A DNA stretch of 21,329 nt from Endomicrobium sp. (GCA_031264895.1 JAISDI010000023.1:1-21329); one strand, 5' to 3'; shown: positions 6,637 through 14,718, numbered from the stretch's first letter. Translations and numbers: made by a program. The notes: a model not told the origin generated them from the letters alone.

Positions 6637-7968
6637 ATTTGACATATTCTTTATTCTTTCTTCTTTCTGTTTCATCTCTTCAAGAGCTTTTTTCAATCTC
6701 ATATATTCTTCTGGATTTCTGTCTTTTAACTCTTCAAGTTCGTCTTCAATAGCTTTGTACGCATCACGCGGATTGTATTCAAGCAAATCCGTTTCGTCGT
6801 TTTTATCTTTAGGTTTTTCTTTTTTAGGCTCAACGGCTTTCTTCGCTCTTTGTTTTGCGGCTTGTTTCTTTTTTTCTTCTTCCTCTTGCGCAAGCAGCTT
6901 CTCGTTTGAAGCTATTCCGATCCTGTACCTAGACGTATCGTTGGGGATAAGACGTTCTTTGAGTTCCGGAAGCGTTATCGATTCATCGTCTTCTACAGCT
7001 GCGAAGTCCCTGCCGAAATCGTCAAGGTGCATATTGTTCAAGACAACGTCAAAACTCTGAAGCGAATCCAGAATAACTCTTGTTCTCGCTCTTCTTCTGT
7101 CCGCTTTTTCTTCAAGAAATCTTTTATTCTTATACATATTTCTCATAGGCAGAAGTATGTTTGCCTCTTCAAAAATGTCGGGATGAATATCTTCATTAAT
7201 TTTTACGAAATATTTGATCACGCCCGAAAAATAATGTCCATAAATAACGTCGATTATAACGGGAACTTTTTTGCCTTTTATGTTTCCGATTTTTTTAACT
7301 TCAGAATCGCTTGGAAAAACCCCTGACCAGCCGGTTTTTATAACGACATTTGTTTTTTTATCGATGAAAAAAACCGCTTTGCCGTCATTGTCGCCTTTAA
7401 GCCCCATTTCTATAATATGGCATTTATAACCGTTATATTGCCGCAATCCGGCATATTTATATTGAATTTCCTTTTCGGACTGCTCAAAAACGGCGCGTAT
7501 GCGCTTAAAGAAATCCGACTTTGGAAAACTGATAAAATCTTTTGCCTGCGCAAAAGACACTTTTTGCGCGTCTCTTTGCGCAAAATTCGATACCGACCAT
7601 AAAGTTTCGCCGTCATAAATGATATGAAGTTCCAAAGGATCCGGCAGATTTTCTATATAAGCGCTCAGCCTTAATTTATTGCCTTGAACGTAGAGTTCCT
7701 GCACGACTTTATTTTCAAAAATAGCGCCCGCATTATAAGAGTCTTTGTCAAGAGCGTTTAAATATATTGAAGCTGAAGAAGTTTCGCCGATTATGCGTTC
7801 CGTTTTCATGTAAAAAGTTTTGTACTTGCCGAATGCCTGCTCGGGAGAAAAAATTGCGTTTTCAAGCATATTGCGCGCTTCCTGCACGCCGATTTCCTTA
7901 GACGAACAGGCAAAAAACTGCGTCGCAAAAAACGAAAAAGCCAACAAAGACACAAACAAATTCTTCAA
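6634..7968 (-). CDS. Probable outer-membrane lipoprotein with LolA-like fold and charged tail
   Basis: The 444-residue protein begins with a signal sequence ending FFAC (Cys21) followed by Ser-Ser. This is a weak but acceptable lipobox, and Ser at +2 would send it to the outer membrane in proteobacterial sorting. Residues about 40-275 look like an antiparallel beta sheet with motifs such as YDGETLW (118-124) and FFIDKKTNVV (200-209). These are typical of the LolA/LolB and outer-membrane lipoprotein-sorting fold. The last 160 residues are very charged, with a Lys/Glu-rich low-complexity stretch (about 358-392) and a coiled coil at the end. The start is TTG, since no nearby ATG keeps the signal peptide; GGGGAG lies 4 bases upstream. 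It sits between ilvD (20 bp) and ilvB. I cannot name a function. Confidence 0.75.
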   Translation of the reverse strand: MKNLFVSLLAFSFFATQFFACSSKEIGVQEARNMLENAIFSPEQAFGKYKTFYMKTERIIGETSSASIYLNALDKDSYNAGAIFENKVVQELYVQGNKLRLSAYIENLPDPLELHIIYDGETLWSVSNFAQRDAQKVSFAQAKDFISFPKSDFFKRIRAVFEQSEKEIQYKYAGLRQYNGYKCHIIEMGLKGDNDGKAVFFIDKKTNVVIKTGWSGVFPSDSEVKKIGNIKGKKVPVIIDVIYGHYFSGVIKYFVKINEDIHPDIFEEANILLPMRNMYKNKRFLEEKADRRRARTRVILDSLQSFDVVLNNMHLDDFGRDFAAVEDDESITLPELKERLIPNDTSRYRIGIASNEKLLAQEEEEKKKQAAKQRAKKAVEPKKEKPKDKNDETDLLEYNPRDAYKAIEDELEELKDRNPEEYMRLKKALEEMKQKEERIKNMSN

Positions 7969-7988
7969 ACTTCTCCCCTGAACAAATA

Positions 7989-9638
7989 TTACTTTAAAAC
8001 CGCGCCCGTACTTGCAGATTGCACAAGTTTTGCGTATCTTGCCATATATCCTGTTTTAACTTTTGGATCGGGCTTAACGGATTTTAGCATTCTGTTTTTT
8101 ATTTCTTCGTCAGAAAGCTCGACGTTTAAAGTTCTTTTCGGTATATCAATATTTATTATGTCTCCCTCGGCTATGGCGGCTATTGCCCCGCCGCTTGCGG
8201 CTTCGGGCGAAATGTGTCCTATGCACGGGCCTCTTGTTCCGCCGGAAAAACGTCCGTCCGTCAGCAAAGCCACACAGTCGCTTAAACCCATACCGTGCAG
8301 CGCGCTGGTAGGGCTTAACATCTCTCTCATTCCCGGCCCGCCGGACGGGCCTTCGTATCTTATAACGACAACGTCGCCGGAGACGATTTTTTTGTCGAGA
8401 ATGGCTTTCATTGCGTCGTCTTCAGAGTTAAACACTCTGGCTCTTCCTGAAAACACTTTCATTTTTTCGCTTACCGCCGCCTGTTTCACCACGCAGCCGT
8501 CGGGAGCTATGTTTCCCCTTAAAACCGCGATTCCGCCTTCGGCTTTATAAGGATTTTTATCTCTTATAACGTCTTCGTCTAATATTTTTCCTTGTTTTGC
8601 AAGTTCCAGTATGTCGCCGCCAGTAACAGTTTTAGAAGATTTGAGACCCTTTTGCAAAGCGGAAAGAACGGCCTGCATTCCTCCGGCATTGTCTAAATCT
8701 TCCATATAATGATCGCCCGCAGGTTCAAGGCAGCATATCTGCGAAGTTTTTTTGGAAATTTCGTCAAAGAGTTCAAGCGGCAGTTCTATGCCGGCTTCAT
8801 GCGCTATTGCCGGAAGATGAAGAACGGTATTTGTCGAACCGCCTAAAGCCATATCCGCGGTAATAGCGTTTTTAAACGCGTCCAAAGTCATTATATTTTT
8901 CGGGAGAATATTTTCTTTTACAAGTTCGACGGCTCTTATGCCGGACTCATAAGCAATTCTTTTTTTCTTTGCGCTTACGGCAAGAGCCGTCGCGCAGCCG
9001 TTTAAAGACATGCCCATTGTTTCCGTCAAACATGCCATTGTGTTTGCCGTGTACATTCCCTGACAAGAACCGGCTCCGGGACAGGCGGCCATTTCCAATT
9101 CTTCAAGCTGTCTTTCATTAATTTTTCCTGCCTGAAACTGTCCTACGGCTTCAAAAGTGTCTCTTACCATAGAACGCCTTTTATGTTCGTACATTCCGGT
9201 CATCATAGCGCCGGCTGTGACGACAATTGAAGGTATATTCAGTCTTGCGGCAGCCATGAGCATGCCGGGCGTTACTTTATCGCAGTTCGACAACAAAACT
9301 AATCCGTCAAGCATATGCGCGTTTGCGACCGTTTCGATTAAGTCGGCTATAATTTCCCGCGAAGCAAGCGAATAGTGCATTCCGCTATGCCCCATCGCTA
9401 TTCCGTCGCAAACTGCCGGCGCTCCGAAAATAAAAGGAACTCCGCCGCCAGCCGCTATTCCTCTTTCTATATATCTTTCCAAATCGCGCATAGAAACGTG
9501 GCCGGGAACCAAATCCGTAAACGACGAAGCAATGCCTATGAAAGGTTTATTTAAATCTTTAGGGCTTACTCCCGTAGAATACAAAAGACATCTGTTCGGC
9601 GCTCTTACCGCGCCTTTTTTTATTTGGTCGCTTCTCAT
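7989..9638 (-). CDS. ilvD: Dihydroxy-acid dehydratase
   Basis: IlvD dehydrates 2,3-dihydroxy-isovalerate and 2,3-dihydroxy-3-methylvalerate to the 2-oxo acids of valine and isoleucine. The 549 residues carry the family's key motifs: DGIAMGHSGM (78-87), LLSNCDKVTPGM with cluster Cys119, ACPGAGSCQGM with cluster Cys192, and the C-terminal GPSGGPGMREM and TDGRFSGGTRGP. Near the start it reads DLVPGH, as in E. coli IlvD, instead of the TPCN of [2Fe-2S] plant-type enzymes. An oxygen-sensitive [4Fe-4S] form is therefore likely. The ATG overlaps the cimA stop (ATGA), so the two are translationally coupled. Confidence 0.97.
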   Translation of the reverse strand: MRSDQIKKGAVRAPNRCLLYSTGVSPKDLNKPFIGIASSFTDLVPGHVSMRDLERYIERGIAAGGGVPFIFGAPAVCDGIAMGHSGMHYSLASREIIADLIETVANAHMLDGLVLLSNCDKVTPGMLMAAARLNIPSIVVTAGAMMTGMYEHKRRSMVRDTFEAVGQFQAGKINERQLEELEMAACPGAGSCQGMYTANTMACLTETMGMSLNGCATALAVSAKKKRIAYESGIRAVELVKENILPKNIMTLDAFKNAITADMALGGSTNTVLHLPAIAHEAGIELPLELFDEISKKTSQICCLEPAGDHYMEDLDNAGGMQAVLSALQKGLKSSKTVTGGDILELAKQGKILDEDVIRDKNPYKAEGGIAVLRGNIAPDGCVVKQAAVSEKMKVFSGRARVFNSEDDAMKAILDKKIVSGDVVVIRYEGPSGGPGMREMLSPTSALHGMGLSDCVALLTDGRFSGGTRGPCIGHISPEAASGGAIAAIAEGDIINIDIPKRTLNVELSDEEIKNRMLKSVKPDPKVKTGYMARYAKLVQSASTGAVLK

Positions 9639-11236
9639 TTTTTCCTCTTTGTTTTCTTCTTTTGCGTATTTTTATCCGCGCCTTTTATAAGTTTATACTC
9701 GACAGAATCCGACAATGCCTGCCATGACGCGTCTATAATATTTTCGTTTACGCCTATAGTCCCCCATATTTTTGACGAATCAGAAGATTCGATGAGAACT
9801 CTGACTTTAGCGGCAGTGTTGGCGTCGCTGTTTACTACCCTCACTTTAAAATCCGTCAGAAAAACGTCTTCTATCGCCGGATAATATTTTATTAAAGCTT
9901 TACGCAGACAGTTATCCAAAGCGTTCACGGGGCCTTCTCCTTCCGCAACTGTATGTTCTTCTTTTCCTTTTATGTCAAGTTTTACCGTAGCTTCGGAAAC
10001 TATGTTTCCGGCAGCGTCTTTTTCAACGGCCACTCTGTAACTTTTAAGCGAAAAAAAAGGCTTAAACGATTCTATAGCTTTTTTTGTAAGAAGATAAAAC
10101 GAACCGTCCGCATCTTCGTATTGGTAACCTTCATTTTCTTTCTCTTTGACAATATTCATTATCTTGTTGACATCTTCGGCGCTGCCAAGACCCATTTCCA
10201 GTTCTACGGCTTTAGAAACCACATTGCTTTTGCCGGACAAATCGCTTACCAAAATGCGCCTTTCGTTGCCGACAAGCTTAGGCTCTATGTGTTCGTATGT
10301 TTTTGAATCCCTTTCAACAGCGGAAACGTGTATGCCGGCTTTATGCGCAAAAGCGTTTCTGCCGACATAAGGATTGGCGTCATTTGGAATTAAATTTGCT
10401 ATTTCGTCTATGTACCTTGACAGTTCGGTCAATTTTTCAAGATTTTTTTTCGGGACACATGAATATCCTCTTTTTATCTGAAGAGCAGGAATGATCGAAC
10501 ACAAATTCGCATTGCCACATCTTTCTCCCAAACCGTTCATTGTGCCTTGCACCATTATGCAGCCTTCCTCAACTGCAATTATCGAATTGGCGACTGCGCA
10601 GCCGGAATCATTATGCGTGTGTATGCCCAAACGCATGTCTGGGAAAACGTTTCGCGTTTCTCTGACGATATTTTGTATGTCGGAAGGAAGCATTCCCCCG
10701 TTTGTCTCGCATAAACATATGACGGAAGCGCCGGCGTCGTGCGCCGCTTTGATCGTTTGCAGAGCATATTCTTTATCGCTTTTGTATCCGTCAAAGAAAT
10801 GTTCCGCGTCGTATATAACTTCTATTTTTTTTGATTTTAGAAAGGAGACACTGTCGGAAATCATTTTTAAATTTTCTTCTTTTGTAGTTTTTAGAGCGAC
10901 TTTAACGTGCAGATCCCACGATTTTCCAAAAATGCAGGCCGTCTTTGCGCCGCTTTCGGCAATGGCGCGCAAATTTTTATCCTCGGCGGCATTGCAGCCT
11001 TTTCTTCTGGTGGAACCAAAAGCCGCAAGCTTTGAACTTTTTAAATCCAACTTTTTAGCCTGCGCAAAAAAAAGTTCGTCTTTCGGGTTTGAACCCGGCC
11101 AGCCGCCTTCGATATAGTCCGTCCCGAAAGCGTCAAGCGCTTTTGTTATTTTTATTTTATCTTCAACGCTGAAAGATATTCCGGCTCCCTGCGAACCGTC
11201 TCTTAACGTAGCGTCGAGTATTAATATTTTTTTCAT
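9635..11236 (-). CDS. cimA: (R)-citramalate synthase
   Basis: CimA condenses pyruvate and acetyl-CoA to (R)-citramalate, the first step of a threonine-independent route to 2-oxobutyrate and isoleucine. The 533 residues fit this family better than isopropylmalate or homocitrate synthase. Supporting features are the start ILDATLRDGSQGAGISFSVEDK, the motif EGGWPGSNPKD (43-53), metal-site HTHND (206-210) and NGLGERCGNANL (234-245). The C-terminal LeuA-type regulatory domain contains GTIGVNENIIDASWQAL, which is typical of CimA and may sense isoleucine (inferred). A basic tail (KKKTKRKK) ends it. The pilin gene ends 16 bp upstream and ilvD overlaps its stop by 4 bases. The ribosome site AGGA is weak. 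Confidence 0.95.
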   Translation of the reverse strand: MKKILILDATLRDGSQGAGISFSVEDKIKITKALDAFGTDYIEGGWPGSNPKDELFFAQAKKLDLKSSKLAAFGSTRRKGCNAAEDKNLRAIAESGAKTACIFGKSWDLHVKVALKTTKEENLKMISDSVSFLKSKKIEVIYDAEHFFDGYKSDKEYALQTIKAAHDAGASVICLCETNGGMLPSDIQNIVRETRNVFPDMRLGIHTHNDSGCAVANSIIAVEEGCIMVQGTMNGLGERCGNANLCSIIPALQIKRGYSCVPKKNLEKLTELSRYIDEIANLIPNDANPYVGRNAFAHKAGIHVSAVERDSKTYEHIEPKLVGNERRILVSDLSGKSNVVSKAVELEMGLGSAEDVNKIMNIVKEKENEGYQYEDADGSFYLLTKKAIESFKPFFSLKSYRVAVEKDAAGNIVSEATVKLDIKGKEEHTVAEGEGPVNALDNCLRKALIKYYPAIEDVFLTDFKVRVVNSDANTAAKVRVLIESSDSSKIWGTIGVNENIIDASWQALSDSVEYKLIKGADKNTQKKKTKRKK

Positions 11237-11252
11237 CGTTATTTTTCCTGTT

Positions 11253-11690
11253 TTACCATTCCTCAGAAACTACCGTTCCGCCGCTGTCGGTGATAAGCCA
11301 TTTCGGGTAAGTTGCCGACTGAGACATGTCAAGAGGCCAAAACTGGTGTACTATCAAATTCTCATTTTCCGAAAGAGCTTCGGCGCTTATAGTGTTTGGA
11401 TAATAACTTGAAACTCCGCTTCTTATTTTTTTGAAATAATTGTTTTGTCTTGCATCTACAGTAAGTATTTGATCTTCGTCGACCCAACTGCTTATATCAT
11501 ACCACGTATTATTTTCGGCATAATATACCCTTTGCGCGGTTATGATAGAGGCCGCAAGCGCTCTGCCCTCGGTAATTTTTGATTTAAGCGTATACCCTCT
11601 GTAAATCGGAAGAGAAACGATCGTCAGTATTCCTACGATTACTATCACAACGATAAGTTCTACAAGAGTAAAGCCTTTTTTGTTTTTCAT
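11253..11690 (-). CDS. Type IV pilin or pseudopilin
   Basis: The 145-residue prepilin has the classic start MKNKKG/FTLVEL: a short basic leader cut by prepilin peptidase after Gly6, Phe at +1 and Glu at +5. A hydrophobic helix (8-29) follows. The globular part (35-145) has aromatic residues but no C-terminal cysteine pair, so it may be a minor pilin or pseudopilin. Its ATG overlaps the lysC stop by 4 bases (ATGA), and cimA starts 16 bp after its end. It is embedded in an amino acid operon with no other pilus gene in view. I recall that Elusimicrobium minutum also carries many scattered pilin-like genes. The assembly machinery must be elsewhere. Confidence 0.9.
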   Translation of the reverse strand: MKNKKGFTLVELIVVIVIVGILTIVSLPIYRGYTLKSKITEGRALAASIITAQRVYYAENNTWYDISSWVDEDQILTVDARQNNYFKKIRSGVSSYYPNTISAEALSENENLIVHQFWPLDMSQSATYPKWLITDSGGTVVSEEW

Positions 11691-12166
11691 TTTTTTGAAA
11701 GCCTAAATCCTTTATGCAGTTCTTCGACTGCCCTGACCATATCGGTTTCGTCGACGATGCATGAGATTTTTATTTCGCTTGTTGAAATCATTTCTATATT
11801 TATGCCTTTCTTTGAAAGTATTTCAAACATCTGCGCCGCTACGCCCGGGTTGCTTCTCATGCCTATTCCTACAACCGAAACTTTTGCGACATGTTCGTCG
11901 CAGACCACGCTTGACGCTTTAAGTTCCGCCGCGGTTTTGTCAAGCTCTATCTGAGTCTTTTTCATGTCGGCTTTGCTTACGGTAAAAGATATGTCGTTCT
12001 TTTTGTCTACCGCGGCAGATTGGATAATCATGTCCACGTTTACGCCGATCGTCGCAAGACGTCCGAAAATTTTTGCGGCAACCCCCGGCATGTCCGGCAA
12101 GTCGATTATCGTAAATTTCACCTGATTTTTATCAAACGTTACTCCGGAAACGAGCAATGCTTCCAT
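11687..12166 (-). CDS. Probable internal start: aspartate kinase beta subunit
   Basis: An in-frame ATG at codon 251 of lysC is preceded by GGGAGG with a 6-base spacer, a ribosome site as good as that of the full gene. It would give a 159-residue protein made of the two ACT domains. In B. subtilis and Corynebacterium the class with this architecture is alpha2beta2, with beta made from an in-frame start near codon 246-250. Position and length agree well. Confidence 0.75.
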   Translation of the reverse strand: MEALLVSGVTFDKNQVKFTIIDLPDMPGVAAKIFGRLATIGVNVDMIIQSAAVDKKNDISFTVSKADMKKTQIELDKTAAELKASSVVCDEHVAKVSVVGIGMRSNPGVAAQMFEILSKKGINIEMISTSEIKISCIVDETDMVRAVEELHKGFRLSKK

Positions 12167-12916
12167 CTTTTTCCTCCCGATTTTTTCTTCGCTTGTTATT
12201 ATAGTTCCTATATTATCGCTGAACGTGCTTCTTGCGTGAATTTCAACGCCGAATTTTTTTGCAACTTCAACGCTTCTGCTCTGCAAAACCTGCGCGCCAG
12301 AACCGGCCATCTCAAGCATTTCTTCATAAGATATATAATCAATTTTTCTGGCATTTTTAACGACGCGCGGATCAGTGGTAAAAACGCCTTCTACGTCGGA
12401 ATATATTTCGCACGAATCTGCGGCCAAAGCGGCTGCCAGCGCGACAGCGGTCAAATCCGAGCCGCCTCTGCCCAAAGTCGTTATGTCTCCTTTAGGGTTT
12501 ATTGCCTGAAAACCCGCGACGATCACTATATTGTTTTTTGCAAGATGCGCTTTAACTTTTTTGGGATCGATTTTTTTTATTCTTGCGCGGCAGTAGTCCG
12601 AATCGGCGGAAATGCCTGCTTGGGGGCCGGTCATAGAGATGACGTTTTCTCCCATGGAGTCAATAGCCATTGCAAGAAGCGAAATCGAAACCATCTCGCC
12701 TGTGGCAAGAAGCATATCCATTTCTCTTGCGGGAGGATTAGACGTAATTTTGTCGGCCATTTCAAGCAGATCGTCGGTAGTGTCTCCCGGCGCAGAAACG
12801 ACCGCCACTATTTTATTGCCGCTTTTCTTTTTTGCAATTATTTTGCCCGCAACATGCTTCATTTTTTCGGCATCCGCCACGGAAGACCCGCCGAATTTCA
12901 TAACGACCAATGCCAT
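11687..12916 (-). CDS. lysC: Aspartate kinase, monofunctional with two ACT domains
   Basis: LysC phosphorylates aspartate, the first step towards lysine, threonine, methionine and diaminopimelate. The 409-residue length and layout match the B. subtilis LysC type: kinase domain with KFGGSS (7-12), FQAINPKGDITTLGRGGSD (136-154) and SDVEGVFTTDPR (173-184), then ACT domains at about 267-340 and 345-409. A second start lies inside the gene: GGGAGG (12173-12178), 6 bases, then ATG at codon 251 (12166). This is where the separate beta subunit of this class begins. GGAGGGG lies 7 bases before the main ATG. The adjacent pilin gene overlaps by 4 bases. Feedback by lysine and/or threonine is likely but cannot be read from the sequence. 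Confidence 0.96.
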   Translation of the reverse strand: MALVVMKFGGSSVADAEKMKHVAGKIIAKKKSGNKIVAVVSAPGDTTDDLLEMADKITSNPPAREMDMLLATGEMVSISLLAMAIDSMGENVISMTGPQAGISADSDYCRARIKKIDPKKVKAHLAKNNIVIVAGFQAINPKGDITTLGRGGSDLTAVALAAALAADSCEIYSDVEGVFTTDPRVVKNARKIDYISYEEMLEMAGSGAQVLQSRSVEVAKKFGVEIHARSTFSDNIGTIITSEEKIGRKKMEALLVSGVTFDKNQVKFTIIDLPDMPGVAAKIFGRLATIGVNVDMIIQSAAVDKKNDISFTVSKADMKKTQIELDKTAAELKASSVVCDEHVAKVSVVGIGMRSNPGVAAQMFEILSKKGINIEMISTSEIKISCIVDETDMVRAVEELHKGFRLSKK

Positions 12917-12950
12917 TTTATTTCCCCTCCGGTATATGCAAAAACTTTTA

Positions 12951-13003
12951 GCAAATATATATAAATTCTTTTTTAATTATAAAAACAATTTATACATATT
13001 TGC
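12951..13003 (-). promoter_or_regulatory. Long AT-rich inverted repeat in the lysC leader
   Basis: Bases 12951-12967 and 12987-13003 form a 17-bp stem with 16 Watson-Crick pairs and one G-U wobble on the transcribed strand. The 19-base loop can itself pair (TTTTT with AAAAA). It fills the middle of the 122-bp gap between the sirtuin stop and lysC and ends about 35 bases before the lysC ATG. TATAAT words occur on the minus strand at 12976-12981 (inside the loop) and 13015-13020, without a good -35 box. A regulator site, attenuator-like leader or weak terminator are all possible. It is not a lysine riboswitch, which is much larger. Confidence 0.55.
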
Positions 13004-13038
13004 CGCATTTGAATATTATATAAAATTATTGTTTGCTT

Positions 13039-13776
13039 TTAACATGACAGGATGGCGGTTTCAAGACTTTCCAGAGCCGCAACGGCTTTCATCGGAATAA
13101 AGATATCGGTTATGGAATTTGTAAAAGCCGAAATTTCAGGGTTGATTTCTATAATTATGGCTTGGTTTTGTTTTGCCAAACGCGGAAAAGAAGCCGCAGG
13201 ATATACTGTGCCGGTTGAGCCTATCACAAGCATAACGTCACAAATTTCAGAAGCGCGCTGCGCTCCTTCAAAGGCCTTAGGTGGAAGATTTTCTCCGAAA
13301 AAAACAAAATCCGGTTTTAGAATGGATTTACAATATTCACATATGGGCGGGCTTTTAAAATCAAAAGAGTTCGCGCTGTATGAGGCGCAGCCGTTCAAAC
13401 AGTAAAGCCTGAAAGCGTTGCCGTGAAGTTCGTATACGGTTTTGCCGCCTGCGGCAGTATGAAGATTATCGATGTTTTGCGTAATAACGCATTTGATGAT
13501 GCCGAGCGCTTCAAGCCGCGCGAGAATAATGTGGGCGGCATTCGGTTTTGCTTTTAAAGTCGTTTCATAAAAGCCGTCGCATAACATTTGCCACGCTTGG
13601 CGCGTATGTTCTAAAAAATAATTTAACTCAAACAGTTTTTCTTCGTATTTGCTCCATACGCCGTTTGCGCCGCGGAACGGCGGAATTCCGCTCTCAACGG
13701 AAATTCCCGCGCCGGTAAAAACCGCGGCGTATTTTGAAGATTTTAATATATTTGCAGCCCGAACGATTTCTTTCAT
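13039..13776 (-). CDS. Sirtuin-type NAD-dependent protein deacylase
   Basis: Sir2 proteins remove acetyl or other acyl groups from lysines using NAD. Counting from the TTG at 13788, the protein shows GAGISVESGIPPFRG (26-40), TQNID (103-107), catalytic His122 in ELHGN, two Cys pairs of the zinc site (Cys130/Cys134 and Cys150/Cys153), FVFFGE and VIGSTGTVYPA. All core motifs are intact. I see no Tyr-x-x-Arg signature of SIRT5-like desuccinylases, so plain deacetylation is the better guess. Start choice is open: a TTG at 13788 directly follows the thrB stop, and an ATG at 13776 lies four codons on; neither has a good ribosome site. I use the ATG, giving 245 residues. It is probably coupled to thrB; a role in controlling acetylated metabolic enzymes is speculation. 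Confidence 0.92.
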   Translation of the reverse strand: MKEIVRAANILKSSKYAAVFTGAGISVESGIPPFRGANGVWSKYEEKLFELNYFLEHTRQAWQMLCDGFYETTLKAKPNAAHIILARLEALGIIKCVITQNIDNLHTAAGGKTVYELHGNAFRLYCLNGCASYSANSFDFKSPPICEYCKSILKPDFVFFGENLPPKAFEGAQRASEICDVMLVIGSTGTVYPAASFPRLAKQNQAIIIEINPEISAFTNSITDIFIPMKAVAALESLETAILSC

Positions 13777-13788
13777 AAGCGAATTCAA

Positions 13789-14718
13789 TTACTTGATTTC
13801 AACGGCGCCTTTTTTGTCAAAGTCCAAAATATACGACTTTGCGCAAACGCTTTCTTTCTTCCAAGTTTTTATCATAGATTTTTGAACTTCGCCGGCTTTC
13901 TTTGAAGAAGACAATGCGGCAATTGTCGGGCCGGAACCGGAAAGATACGACCCGTATGCGCCTGCCGACAAAGCGGCCTGCATGACGGACTCCATCGCCG
14001 GAATCATTTTTCCTCTGTAAGGCTGGTGTATTTTGTCTTCCATGCCTTTTTTGAGAAGCGTATAATCGCCCGAACAAAAAGCAGCTGCCAAGATGGCAGT
14101 CCTTGAAGCGTTAAAAACGACGTCTTTTAATTCAAAATGTTTAGGCAAAATCTGTCTTGAACGTTTGGTCCTGAGTTCAAAAGACGGAACGCACAAAACA
14201 ATTTTCAGTTTTGGCACGGGCAGATGCACTATAGTACCGTGACCGCTTTCGTCTTTTGCGCATATACAAAGTCCGCCGAAAACCGCCGGAACGACATTGT
14301 CCGGATGTCCTTCGATTTTTACGGCAAGTTCGGCAATGCCGGATTTGTCCAGTTTGTTTGCGCAAAGAGCGTTTGCAAGCGATATGCCGCCGACAATGGC
14401 CGACGCGCTCGACCCGATGCCGCCGCTTAAAGGTATGCCCGTTTTTATAGTAATTCCAACATTTTTTAAATCGTATTTTCCTTCACAGCCCAAAATTTTA
14501 AATGTTTCTTTCATGGACTGCCATACAAGATTTTTTTCGCCTTTTGGAAGAGTTTTTCTTCCTTCGCCTTTCAAAACAAATTTCGCCTTGTTTTTGCCTT
14601 CGGCGTTCGGAAAATATTCCGCTTCAAACTCATTATATATTGTCAAAGCGGCTCCGAAGATGTCAAAGCCAGACCCCAAATTTGCCGTAGTTGCAGGCGC
14701 TTTAATTTTTACTTTCAT
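13789..14718 (-). CDS. thrB: Homoserine kinase
   Basis: ThrB phosphorylates L-homoserine for threonine synthesis. The 309-residue protein is a GHMP kinase with PATTANLGSGFD (8-19), the phosphate-binding loop PLSGGIGSSASA (96-107), EGHPDNVVPA (136-145) and the C-terminal SGSGPT (260-265). The start PATTANLGSGFD is characteristic of homoserine kinase rather than other GHMP members. AAGGA lies about 8 bases before the ATG. Neither thrC nor hom is in the window, so they must be elsewhere. It lies 40 bp after a secreted-protein gene and is directly followed by the sirtuin gene. Confidence 0.95.
   Translation of the reverse strand: MKVKIKAPATTANLGSGFDIFGAALTIYNEFEAEYFPNAEGKNKAKFVLKGEGRKTLPKGEKNLVWQSMKETFKILGCEGKYDLKNVGITIKTGIPLSGGIGSSASAIVGGISLANALCANKLDKSGIAELAVKIEGHPDNVVPAVFGGLCICAKDESGHGTIVHLPVPKLKIVLCVPSFELRTKRSRQILPKHFELKDVVFNASRTAILAAAFCSGDYTLLKKGMEDKIHQPYRGKMIPAMESVMQAALSAGAYGSYLSGSGPTIAALSSSKKAGEVQKSMIKTWKKESVCAKSYILDFDKKGAVEIK

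Noticed and set aside
8030..9638. Missing first cluster cysteine in IlvD (VPGH instead of TPCN)
   Set aside because: E. coli-type dihydroxy-acid dehydratases have the same VPGH, so this marks the subfamily and is not a defect.
10491..11117. 208-codon plus-strand ORF opposite cimA
   Set aside because: It is antisense to conserved citramalate synthase motifs; the composition reflects the other strand.
12020..12964. 314-codon plus-strand ORF opposite lysC
   Set aside because: It is the shadow of lysC; the minus frame has all aspartate kinase motifs and the plus frame has no family pattern.
12917..13038. Lysine riboswitch before lysC
   Set aside because: The gap is only 122 bp and consists of one AT-rich hairpin, without the five-helix L-box core.
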